Shown: in pieces, positions 30,605 through 37,369 of the stretch | Layout of the letters: each line of letters starts with the position of its first letter | Numbering within the stretch: the stretch's first letter is position 1 | From: CAYLNK01 sp964384675 | GTDB lineage: Bacteria > Acidobacteriota > Thermoanaerobaculia > UBA5066 | Length of the DNA: 37,369 nt | Reading direction: 5' to 3' | NCBI GenBank assembly: GCA_964384675.1 | Contig: CAYLNK010000024.1 | Span: 1-37,369, forward strand | Program-made: the position numbers and the translations under genes | Notes under the pieces: model-generated | Told to the model about the DNA's origin: nothing | The model's database searches: none | Seen by the model: only the letters and a program-made list of their open reading frames with translations

Positions 30605-33600
30605 TCAGCCGCTCAGCGCCTTCAGCACCGTCGAGGACGAGCGGGCCAGCGGCAGCTCCAGGAAGAACGTGGAGCCCTTGCCGGTCTCGGTCTCGAAGCG
30701 GAGGCGCCCGCCCATCCGCTCGGCGAGCGCCCGCGAGATGTTCAGGCCGAGCCCCGTTCCACCGGGGCGCCGCCCGTCTCCCGTATCGGCCTGCGCGAAC
30801 TTCTCGAAGATGCGGGAGCGGAAGCTCTCGGGGACGCCGGGTCCGCGGTCGGTGACGCCGATCCGCGCGAGGTCGCCGGCGCGCTCCGCCTTGATCGTCA
30901 CCACGCCCCCGGACGGCGAGTACTTGACCGCGTTCGAGACCAGGTTCGTGACGATCTGGACGAAGCGGTCGCTGTCCACCTCGACCCGGTAGTCCGGCAC
31001 CGGCTTGACGAGCTCCAGGGTCACCCCGAACCGCTGCGCGTAGCTCTCGTTCGACTGGACCGTCGCCTCGAGGAGCGGCGCGAGCGGCTGGCGCCGCACC
31101 ATCAGCTCCATCCGCCCCGACTCCAGCTTCTCGATGTCGAGGAGCCCGTTGATCAGGCGGAGGAGCCGCTCGGCGTTCGCGTTCGCCATCTTCAGGAGCT
31201 GGCGCGACGTCTCGGCGTCGGGAGGCTCGTCGGAGGTGAGGAGCGCGAGCGACCCGATGATCGAGGTGAGGGGGCTGCGCAGCTCGTGGGAGACCACCGC
31301 GACCGACTCGGTCTTCGCCTGCTCCCGCCGGGCCAGCTCCGCGGTGCGCTCCGTCACCTGGCTCTCCAGCTCGAGCGCGCGCGCCCGCAGGGCCGCCAGG
31401 CGCGTCTCGTGGATCGCGAAGGCGAGCAGCGCCAGGGCGAGGACGCCGAGCGCGATCGCCCACGGCGTCCGCCACCACGGAGTCGGCAGCTCGATGCGCA
31501 TCGTCGCGGGCTGCGTCGACCAGACGCCGTCGTTGTTCGCGGCCAGCACCTGCAGCTCGTAGGAGCCGGTCGGCAGGTTCGTGTAACGCACCTCGCGGGC
31601 GGTCGTCGGGCGCGACCAGTCCGGGTCGAACCCGACGAGACGCGTCTTGAACGCGGTGTGCTCGGGGTCCACGAAGGAGAGGCTCGTGTAGCGGAAGACC
31701 ACCGTCGAGGCGCCGATCGGAAGCTGGAGCGTCGGGCGCGCGCGCCACGTCTGGGTCCCGGCGGTGGCGTCGACGATCCGGACGGTCGGCGGCACCGGGT
31801 TGGCCCGGTCGCTGGAGGGGCTGTAGACGATGGGGCCGCCCGGGGTGCCCCACCAGATCCGCCCCTTCGCGTCGAGGAACGAGGCGCGGCGGTACACCTC
31901 CTCGGAGAGCACCGACTCCCGGCCCCCGTGCGCCTTGAACTCGCCGCCGACGAGATGCGCCGCGCCGCGTGCCGTGCCCGCCCAGACGACGCCGGAGCGC
32001 GTCATCAGGAGCGCGGAGACCGGGAGGGCCGGAAGTCCGTCGGCGAGCCCGTAGCGGCGGTACTCCGGCGGCGAGCCGGGCTTCCACGACGTGACGCCGC
32101 CGTCGCCGCCGAACCAGAGGGTGCCGCCCGGGGCCGCGAGCGTGGTGAAGATACGTCCCGGCGGAAGGCCGTTCGACGTCGTGAGGCTCTCGAACGCCTT
32201 CCCGTCGAAGACGGAGACGCCCCGTCCCGTCCCCACGTAGATCTTCCCTTCGGGGCCCTCGGAGATCGACTCGACCTCGTCCTCGAGGAGGCCGTCGGCG
32301 CGCCGCCACGTCCGGACGCTGCCGTCGCCCGCCCACGCCACCAGGCCGCGCGCCGTCCCCACCCAGAGCGTCCCGTCGTGGGCCTCGCAGAGGCTGTGGA
32401 CGTAGCCGGTCCCGGCCTCGGGGAGGGACCGGAAGCGCGGCTCGCCGCGGCGGCGGTACGACAGTCCCGACGAGGTGCCCACCCAGAGGGTGCCGGAGCG
32501 TGTGACCAGAAGCGAGCGGATGAGGTCGTCGGCGAGCCCGTCGGCCGACGCGACGATCGATCCGAGGGAGCCGTCGGGCCGGAGCGTCACGACCCCCTTC
32601 CCGAACGAGCCTATGTAGATCGTGCCGTCCGGGCCCTCGGCGAAGGAGCTGGTGACCCCGCCGGGCCAGCCCGACGAGCGGTCGTAGGCGGCGACGCGGT
32701 CGGACGAGAAGCGCACGATTCCGGCCCCCTGGGTCGCGATCCAGAGTGTCCCCTCGCGGTCCACGAAGAGGCCGGTGAGGAGCGAGCTGGGCAGCCCCTG
32801 GTCCTCCAGGAAGACCGTCGAGCCCGCCGCCGTCACCTTCGCGAGCCCGCGGCCGTACCGGCCGACCCAGAGCGTCCCGGCCTCACCGAACGCGAGGCTC
32901 GAAGCCGGCGCCGAGTCGTCCGGCCCGTAACGCACGGCCTCGAACTTCCCGGACGTCGCGTCCAGGCGCGCGACGCCGCCGCTCGTCGCGGCGTGGAGGA
33001 CGCCGTCCGGCGAGAGCTTCAGGTCGAAGACGTTGAGATCGGGAAGCCCGTCCCGGTACGTAAAGACCGCGCCGTCCGCGGCCATTCGCACCACGCCGGC
33101 GCCCCGGGTGCCGAGCCAGAGGCCCCCGGTGGGATCCGCCACACCGCACCAGAGCGTCTGCGCCGGTAGCTCCTTCCCGCTCCGGAGCGTTTGCTCGACC
33201 CCGGTCTCGCCGAGCCGGGAGAGGCCGCCGTCCCGCGTGATCACCCACAGCCTTCCCGCCGTGTCCTCGAGGAGCTCGATCGCGAACGGCGCCGGTAGCC
33301 CGTCGGACGGGGTGAAGACGCGGATCACCGAGGCGGCGTCGATCTCGCCCGAGGCGTCGGGCTCGAGCCGGGCCACGCCGCCGTGGAGCGCGATCCAGAT
33401 CCGGCCGCGCCGGTCCTGGAGCACCGCCCGGACGTCGTTCCCGGGGAGCCCGTTCTTGAGGCTCCAGGTCGTGAAGTGCTGGCCGTCGTACCGCGCCGCC
33501 CCGCCCGAGGTGGCCGCCCAGAGGTAGCCCCAGCGATCCTGGGAGATCGAGTACGCGAACGAATGGGGAAGTCCGTCGGCCGCGGTGAGGCTGCGGAACG

Positions 33601-33688
33601 GGTAAACGGGGCCAATCGCCTCGGCCACACCGGCCAGACATGCTAGGAAAAGGCACAGACGGGCGCAGGACCGCATCGGACCGCGCAT
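30605..33688 (-). CDS. Two-component-propeller sensor histidine kinase
   Basis: A 1027-residue membrane sensor kinase. The signal peptide or anchor ends near residue 24 (LCLFLACLAGVAEA). Fourteen propeller repeats of the form TLWVGTxxG follow, for example LWAATSGGAARYDG, LWLGTRGAGVVRM and IWWGTPGGPIVYS, enough for two seven-bladed propellers in the periplasm. A Y_Y_Y Ig-like domain (RYTSLSFVDPEH to YTNLPTGSYELQV) precedes one transmembrane helix at about 742-760 and a coiled coil. The kinase core has the phospho-acceptor H801 in SHELRSPL, the N box TNLVSNAVKY, DRGPGVPE, FEKF and GGTGLGL. There is no receiver or DNA-binding domain fused, and no response regulator nearby. The start may instead be the ATG at 33676; neither has a clear ribosome site. 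Confidence 0.92.
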   Translation of the reverse strand: MRGPMRSCARLCLFLACLAGVAEAIGPVYPFRSLTAADGLPHSFAYSISQDRWGYLWAATSGGAARYDGQHFTTWSLKNGLPGNDVRAVLQDRRGRIWIALHGGVARLEPDASGEIDAASVIRVFTPSDGLPAPFAIELLEDTAGRLWVITRDGGLSRLGETGVEQTLRSGKELPAQTLWCGVADPTGGLWLGTRGAGVVRMAADGAVFTYRDGLPDLNVFDLKLSPDGVLHAATSGGVARLDATSGKFEAVRYGPDDSAPASSLAFGEAGTLWVGRYGRGLAKVTAAGSTVFLEDQGLPSSLLTGLFVDREGTLWIATQGAGIVRFSSDRVAAYDRSSGWPGGVTSSFAEGPDGTIYIGSFGKGVVTLRPDGSLGSIVASADGLADDLIRSLLVTRSGTLWVGTSSGLSYRRRGEPRFRSLPEAGTGYVHSLCEAHDGTLWVGTARGLVAWAGDGSVRTWRRADGLLEDEVESISEGPEGKIYVGTGRGVSVFDGKAFESLTTSNGLPPGRIFTTLAAPGGTLWFGGDGGVTSWKPGSPPEYRRYGLADGLPALPVSALLMTRSGVVWAGTARGAAHLVGGEFKAHGGRESVLSEEVYRRASFLDAKGRIWWGTPGGPIVYSPSSDRANPVPPTVRIVDATAGTQTWRARPTLQLPIGASTVVFRYTSLSFVDPEHTAFKTRLVGFDPDWSRPTTAREVRYTNLPTGSYELQVLAANNDGVWSTQPATMRIELPTPWWRTPWAIALGVLALALLAFAIHETRLAALRARALELESQVTERTAELARREQAKTESVAVVSHELRSPLTSIIGSLALLTSDEPPDAETSRQLLKMANANAERLLRLINGLLDIEKLESGRMELMVRRQPLAPLLEATVQSNESYAQRFGVTLELVKPVPDYRVEVDSDRFVQIVTNLVSNAVKYSPSGGVVTIKAERAGDLARIGVTDRGPGVPESFRSRIFEKFAQADTGDGRRPGGTGLGLNISRALAERMGGRLRFETETGKGSTFFLELPLARSSSTVLKALSG

Positions 33689-33778
33689 TGGATCATAGGG
33701 TAGGTGGGACGAGCCCGCTCGTGGCGCCCGGCCGTGATCTTTACATCGCGGAGACGATCGCGGGCCTACGATGCCTGG

Positions 33779-34669
33779 ATGGCGCACGTGCCCGGAGCCG
33801 TCGATCTCGTCGCCGGCGCCATCGCAACCGCCCGTGCCCGGCTGCGGCAGGCCCTGGACCGGTTCCTCGTCGAGCCCTCGGGGGAGCCGCTCCACGACCT
33901 GCGCGTGGCGCTCCGGCGGAGCGCAGCCGTCGGCGCGCTGTTCGAGGACGTCCCCTCTGACGGGACGGGCGTCGCGGTGCGCCAGGGCTCCCGGGACCTC
34001 CGGCGCCAGCTCTCCGAGGCCCGCCAGCTCGGCGTCTCGGCCGAGCTCCTCGGCGCGCTCGTGAAGAGGAGGGAGCTGCGCGGGCGGCGGCGGCTCGCTT
34101 CGGCCGTGTCTCGCGGATGGGACGTGGAAGGCGGGCCGGGGGTCGAGGACGTCCGCGTCGCGGCCGGCGCCGTCCTCGCGGCGCTCGACTCCTGGGCGCT
34201 CGCGATCGGCGCCTGGCACCCGGGAGCCGCCGAGGAGAAGGAGGTCGGTAGGCTGGTGACGAAGCGCATCCGGCAGCGCCGGAAGCGTCTCCTCGACGTC
34301 GGAGTCCCGGACGAGAGGACGCTCCACCAGCAGAGGGTCGCGGGGAAGGCCCTCCGGTACCAGCTGGAGCTGATCGTCGAGGTGGAGCCCGCGGCCGCGG
34401 GGCTGGTGAGGGCGGCTCGCCGGTTCCAGGAGATCCTCGGAGTCGCGCACGACCTCGCCTGTCTCCACGCCGACCTGGACCGAACGCTGCGAGCCCGTCC
34501 CCGGCGGCCCCTGGGCGGGCTCGAGATCCTGCTGGCGATCGAGGTCAGGAGGGGTCGCGCGTTCCGGGCAGCGCGGGAGGAGGCGAGGCGATTCCTGGGC
34601 GAGCTGAAGAGGACGAAGCCCCGGGTGCGTTTTCGCGCGACGCCGGGGCGGGGACCGGCCACGGATTGA
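33779..34669 (+). CDS. CHAD-domain protein (polyphosphate-associated family)
   Basis: A 296-residue basic, helical protein with a CHAD domain (conserved histidine alpha-helical domain). Family signatures are PLHDLRVALRRSAAVGALF near residue 40, where His and Arg line the positively charged groove, and a second repeat TLHQQRVAGKALRYQLELI near 183, followed by FQEILGVAHDLACLHADL. CHAD domains bind inorganic polyphosphate and often target granules or sit beside CYTH/triphosphate-tunnel enzymes. No CYTH domain is fused here. The ATG at 33779 was chosen because the upstream part of the frame (from 33704) is Arg-rich and unlike the family. It is divergent from the sensor kinase and converges on the phosphate porin, which makes a phosphate-storage role plausible. 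Confidence 0.88.
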   Translation: MAHVPGAVDLVAGAIATARARLRQALDRFLVEPSGEPLHDLRVALRRSAAVGALFEDVPSDGTGVAVRQGSRDLRRQLSEARQLGVSAELLGALVKRRELRGRRRLASAVSRGWDVEGGPGVEDVRVAAGAVLAALDSWALAIGAWHPGAAEEKEVGRLVTKRIRQRRKRLLDVGVPDERTLHQQRVAGKALRYQLELIVEVEPAAAGLVRAARRFQEILGVAHDLACLHADLDRTLRARPRRPLGGLEILLAIEVRRGRAFRAAREEARRFLGELKRTKPRVRFRATPGRGPATD

Positions 34670-34720
34670 ATTCCACAGGCCTGGGCTTCCGGGCGGCTGA
34701 GGTTCGGCGCGGAGGTCCGT

Positions 34721-36040
34721 CTAGAAGGCGACCTGGGCGGCGAGGACGAACTGGCTGTAGCTCTCCTCGGGGACGGTGTTGATCTTCCGTCCCTCCTCCT
34801 TCACGCTGAAGTAGTCGAGCTTCAGGTTGATGTTCTTCCCCTTGACCAGGTAGTGGAAGCCCGCCGTGAGCGTCTTGATCCTGCTGCCGTCGACGTCCTT
34901 GTTGTTGTCGATCTCGTCGTAGCGGATGCCGAGCTGGTACCGCTTGTCGATCGTGTAGAGGCCCGTCACGTAGAAGCCGTCCCGCACGAGGTCGTCCTTG
35001 CCGGCCTGGCCGTCGGTGGCCCGCAGGTACTCGGCGCGGAACCCGATCGGCAGGTCCTCGCCGCCGTCGTACTTCACGTGAGCGCCGATCCGGGTGCGGC
35101 CGAGGTGGGCGAGGCCCTCGCCGCCGCTGTACCCCCCGGAGGCTCCGATGAGGAGACCCTTGACGGGCTTCACGTCGAAGCGACCGGCGAAGAAGACGGT
35201 GTCGTTCGAGTCGTCGACGAGGTTCGTGGCGGTGCCGTTCGTGATCGACGCCATGGCGCCGAGGTGCTCGCCGTACTCACCCTTGTAGAAGAGGCCCATT
35301 TCACGCCGGTCCGAGAAGCCGCGGGTGACGCGGGCGCGCTCGGCGAAGTCGAGCTCGGACGAGGAGCGGACCCCTTCCTCGGTGATGACGATCTTCTTCT
35401 GCCCGAGGGAGAGCTCGTGGCCCTTCAGTCCGAGGAACGACACCGCGAGGTCCTGGAGGAGCTTGTCGTCGCCCGTGCCGGTGAAGTTCTGCGTCTTGGC
35501 GGGGTCGAGCATCACCTCGAAGCCCCACGCCGGCGTGATCCTGCCGCTCAGCTTGATCTCGGCCCGACGGATCCGGAACGTGTGAAGGCCCGTGCGGTTT
35601 CCGTAGTAGCTCGTGGTGGTGGAGGCCGGCGAGTCGTCGGCCACGTACCAGCCCTGGAGGAGCGCCCCGAGCTTCAGCTCGCCATCTCCGACCTTGATCG
35701 ACGTCGGGATCGCGGGCGCCGCCGGCTTCGGCGCGGTGTACGGGCGGGCCTCCGCCTCCTTGTCGTGCTTGAGGTCGTAGAGGTCGAGCGCGTTCTCGTT
35801 CTCGAAGACGCAGGTCTCGCCCGCCGGCCCGTAGCCGATCCGGGTGAGCGACTTGCCCATGTCCTTCGAGCCTTCCCACATCCTGAAGGTGTTCGGGTCG
35901 TTGAAGACGTAGATGCGCCCGTCGTGCTTGACCTCCTTGTACCAGAGGAGGTTCACCTGGGCGGCCGCCGGGACGGCGAAGAGGATCGCCGTCAGGAGGG
36001 CCAGGGCGGGGACGAGCCGGTGGATCGAACGAGGCTTCAT
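34721..36040 (-). CDS. Phosphate-selective porin O/P-like outer-membrane protein
   Basis: A 439-residue outer-membrane beta-barrel of the OprP/OprO type. The signal peptide is residues 1-27 (LALLTAILFAVPAAAQ). An N-terminal part of about 90 residues (VKHDGRIYVFNDPNTFRMWE) precedes the barrel and may be a periplasmic extension. The barrel starts near 118 (LKLGALLQGWYVAD) and shows alternating strands: FRIRRAEIKLSGRITPAWGF, then DLAVSFLGLKGHELSLGQKK, FSDRREMGLFYKGEYGEHLG. It ends in AAQVAF with a terminal Phe, as outer-membrane proteins do. GGAGAGAG precedes the ATG. It is divergent from pstS across a 228-bp region with Pho-box-like repeats, so it is probably a phosphate-starvation channel. Specificity for phosphate is inferred from family and context. 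Confidence 0.88.
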   Translation of the reverse strand: MKPRSIHRLVPALALLTAILFAVPAAAQVNLLWYKEVKHDGRIYVFNDPNTFRMWEGSKDMGKSLTRIGYGPAGETCVFENENALDLYDLKHDKEAEARPYTAPKPAAPAIPTSIKVGDGELKLGALLQGWYVADDSPASTTTSYYGNRTGLHTFRIRRAEIKLSGRITPAWGFEVMLDPAKTQNFTGTGDDKLLQDLAVSFLGLKGHELSLGQKKIVITEEGVRSSSELDFAERARVTRGFSDRREMGLFYKGEYGEHLGAMASITNGTATNLVDDSNDTVFFAGRFDVKPVKGLLIGASGGYSGGEGLAHLGRTRIGAHVKYDGGEDLPIGFRAEYLRATDGQAGKDDLVRDGFYVTGLYTIDKRYQLGIRYDEIDNNKDVDGSRIKTLTAGFHYLVKGKNINLKLDYFSVKEEGRKINTVPEESYSQFVLAAQVAF

Positions 36041-36119
36041 GAGATGTCTCTCTCCTTTCCTGTTGGGGGGCCAGACGGGCGCCGTTATCCGCCCGGGCTG
36101 GAAGCGGCCCGCGAAGAGG

Positions 36120-36138
36120 ATGTTCGGACCGTGTAAAG
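36120..36138 (-). promoter_or_regulatory. Degenerate Pho-box-like pair for the porin gene (weak)
   Basis: On the minus strand CTTTACAC, 3 nt, CCGAACAT: two 8-mers with the same 11-bp period as the better element downstream, but poorly conserved. It is placed about 80-100 bp upstream of the porin start. Confidence 0.25.
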
Positions 36139-36172
36139 AGTCGATCGGGGCGTCCGGAGGGCCGCCGCGCCC

Positions 36173-36202
36173 CTTAACGTCGATTTAACACGACCGTAAC
36201 AG
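36173..36202 (+). promoter_or_regulatory. Pho-box-like operator: three 8-mers at 11-bp period
   Basis: CTTAACGT (36173-36180), CGA, TTTAACAC (36184-36191), GAC, CGTAACAG (36195-36202). The three TTAAC/GTAAC cores repeat at exactly 11 bp, one helical turn, with 3-bp spacers. This is the layout of PhoB/PhoP/SphR binding sites and closest to the cyanobacterial form (YTTAAYYW repeats). It is AT-rich against a GC-rich background and lies 67 bp before the pstS ATG, between the divergent porin and pstS genes. Confidence 0.68.
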
Positions 36203-36268
36203 CGTTCCGGTCTGCCGGACGAAGACTCCGCGGCAACGGGCCAGAGCCCGCTCTCAGAGGAGGATCGC

Positions 36269-37240
36269 ATGAAGAAGATCGCCGCTCCGCTCGGCCTCGT
36301 GGCCGCGCTCGGCCTCGCCGGCACCGTCTCGGCGCAGCCCGTGCCGGTCGACGCCCGGATTCCCGCCTACGCGACGCAGCCGGGCGTCTCCGGGAACCTC
36401 AGCTCGATCGGCTCGGACACCCTCAACAACGTCATGACGCTCTGGGCGGAGAAGTTCAACAAGTTCTACCCGAACGTGAAGATCCAGATCGAGGGGAAGG
36501 GCTCCACGACCGCTCCCCCCGCGCTGATCTCCGGCACGGCGCAGATCGGTCCGATGTCGCGTCAGATGAAGGGGAGCGAGATCGACCAGTTCGAGGCGAA
36601 GTACGGCTACAAGCCGACCGAGATCCGGGTGGCCGTAGACGCCCTCGCGGTCTTCGTGAACAAGGACAACCCGGTCGCCTGCCTCACGATGCCCCAGGTC
36701 GACGCCCTCTTCTCCAAGTCCCGCCGCGCCGGCTACAAGGAGGACGTCAAGACGTGGGGCAAGGCCGGCCTGACCGGAGATTGGGCGGCTCGTCCGGTCA
36801 GCCTCTTCGGACGCAACTCGGCGTCCGGGACCTACGGCTTCTTCAAGGAGCACGTCCTCAAGAACGGCGACTACAAGGACGAGGTGAAGGAGCAGCCCGG
36901 CTCGGCCTCGGTCGTCCAGGGCGTCACCGTCGACCGGTACGCGGCCGGCTACAGCGGCATCGGCTACACGACCTCCGGCGTGAAGGCGGTCCCGATCGCG
37001 GCCAAGCAGGGCGACGAGTGCCACCCGGCCACCGCCGAGCAGGCGTATTCAGGCAAGTACCCCCTGTCGCGCTTCCTCTACATCTACGTCAACAAGGCCC
37101 CGAACAAGCCTCTCGACCCGCTCGTGAAGGAGTTCGTGAAGATGATCCTCTCGAAGGACGGGCAGGAGGGCGTCGTGAAGGACGGCTACTTCCCGATCCC
37201 GGCCACCGTCGTCGACGCCGAGCTGAAGAAGATCAGCTAG
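36269..37240 (+). CDS. pstS: Phosphate ABC transporter substrate-binding protein
   Basis: A 323-residue periplasmic phosphate-binding protein of the high-affinity Pst system. The signal peptide is residues 1 to about 22 (MKKIAAPLGLVAALGLAGTV, then SA), without a lipobox. Phosphate-site segments typical of PstS are seen: SSIGSDTLNNVM near residue 45, GKGSTTAPPALISGTAQIGP near 76, PMSRQM, VDALAVFVNKDNP, then FGRNSASGTYGFF, and ASVVQGVTVDRYAAGYSGIG. AGAGGAGG precedes the ATG. It follows a Pho-box-like element and is followed after 12 bp by what looks like the permease gene. The divergent neighbour is an OprP-like porin, so outer- and inner-membrane phosphate uptake are probably co-regulated. Confidence 0.95.
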   Translation: MKKIAAPLGLVAALGLAGTVSAQPVPVDARIPAYATQPGVSGNLSSIGSDTLNNVMTLWAEKFNKFYPNVKIQIEGKGSTTAPPALISGTAQIGPMSRQMKGSEIDQFEAKYGYKPTEIRVAVDALAVFVNKDNPVACLTMPQVDALFSKSRRAGYKEDVKTWGKAGLTGDWAARPVSLFGRNSASGTYGFFKEHVLKNGDYKDEVKEQPGSASVVQGVTVDRYAAGYSGIGYTTSGVKAVPIAAKQGDECHPATAEQAYSGKYPLSRFLYIYVNKAPNKPLDPLVKEFVKMILSKDGQEGVVKDGYFPIPATVVDAELKKIS

Positions 37241-37252
37241 ACGGACCTCGAC

Positions 37253-37369
37253 GTGTCGATCGAGGTGACGAGCCTCCCGGGGGGCGGGACGGCGACACCG
37301 GCGCGCCCGGCCGGGCGGGCGGCGCGCGACAACGCGCGCCGTCTCCGCCTCGACCGCTTCGCGGCCCGC
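37253..37369 (+). CDS. Probable phosphate permease start, cut by the window edge
   Basis: An open frame from GTG at 37253 to the last base (39 codons). The visible product is a Gly/Pro/Arg-rich cytoplasmic N-terminus ending RRLRLDRFAAR, which suits the region before the first membrane helix of a PstC-type permease. No membrane segment is reached, so the assignment rests on position directly after pstS. The ribosome site is weak, and another start slightly downstream (GTG at 37265) is possible. Confidence 0.5.
   Translation, partial: MSIEVTSLPGGGTATPARPAGRAARDNARRLRLDRFAAR

Noticed and set aside
31583..31612. A second ECF-like promoter (TGTAACG, about 15 nt, CGTC) on the plus strand
   Set aside because: It lies inside and antisense to the sensor kinase, with no gene downstream on that strand for 2 kb and a shorter spacer than the one at 28365-28393.
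33735..33760. A Pho box or sigma-70 promoter upstream of the CHAD gene (TTTACA)
   Set aside because: A single TTTACA without 11-bp repetition and without a -10 at suitable spacing.

Overview
The window is a GC-rich, densely packed chromosomal segment of a diderm bacterium. Signal-peptide-bearing proteins, a phosphate-type outer-membrane porin and a periplasmic PstS without a lipobox show the diderm envelope. The gene mix suggests Acidobacteriota (Thermoanaerobaculia/Holophagae-like): a CRTAC1/ASPIC protein coupled to a TPR protein, a BNR/VPS10-like secreted giant, a two-component-propeller histidine kinase, an RsmH with a basic N-terminal extension, and secreted proteins with a repeated ~240-residue C-terminal module. 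This placement is inferred from gene content only. A run of exactly 100 N marks a scaffold join, so this is probably a metagenome-derived or draft assembly. I saw no phage, insertion sequence, CRISPR or defence island.

Layout. 1-765 (minus): a CAU-anticodon tRNA followed 19 nt later by the 5' part of tilS. 852-3943 (plus): a small zinc-ribbon protein, thpR, an OPT-family transporter and a DUF4286-like protein. 3882-6137 (minus): a YdeP/FdhF-type molybdopterin oxidoreductase whose 3' end overlaps the previous gene. 6179-7726 (plus): an orphan family-5 solute-binding protein. 7730-8797 (minus): rsmH outside a division cluster. 8861-15784 (plus): two tandem, paralogous, very large secreted proteins, closed by a strong hairpin shared with a convergent beta-helix-like secreted protein (15838-17493, minus). 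17565-20741 (plus): a BNR-repeat secreted protein. 20742-21699: the only long non-coding stretch; it holds the N gap and two copies of a mosaic repeat that includes a copy of the 3' tail of the neighbouring fpg-like gene. 21700-22608 (minus): a divergent Fpg/Nei DNA glycosylase. 22656-27029 (plus): an MGDG-synthase-like glycosyltransferase, then the CRTAC1 and TPR genes joined by a TTGA stop/start overlap. 27004-28300 (minus): a four-base-overlapping trio of ECF sigma factor, one-pass membrane protein (putative anti-sigma) and Spy/CpxP-like periplasmic protein, preceded by an ECF-type promoter. 28397-29236 (minus): a DUF6159-like membrane protein. 29300-30589 (plus): glgC. 30605-33688 (minus): a propeller sensor kinase. 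33779-37369: a phosphate region with a CHAD protein, an OprP-like porin, and pstS followed by the start of a probable pstC.

How the genes work together. The clearest functional unit is phosphate uptake: porin and pstS diverge around a three-unit, 11-bp-period Pho-box-like element, and a CHAD (polyphosphate-associated) gene lies next to them. The second is a compact envelope-stress candidate (sigma, anti-sigma, Spy-like) with its own predicted ECF promoter. The third is the tandem pair of giant secreted proteins, whose last ~650 residues are duplicated with stretches of perfect nucleotide identity. Gene packing is extreme: four convergent pairs either overlap or lie within 15 bp of each other.
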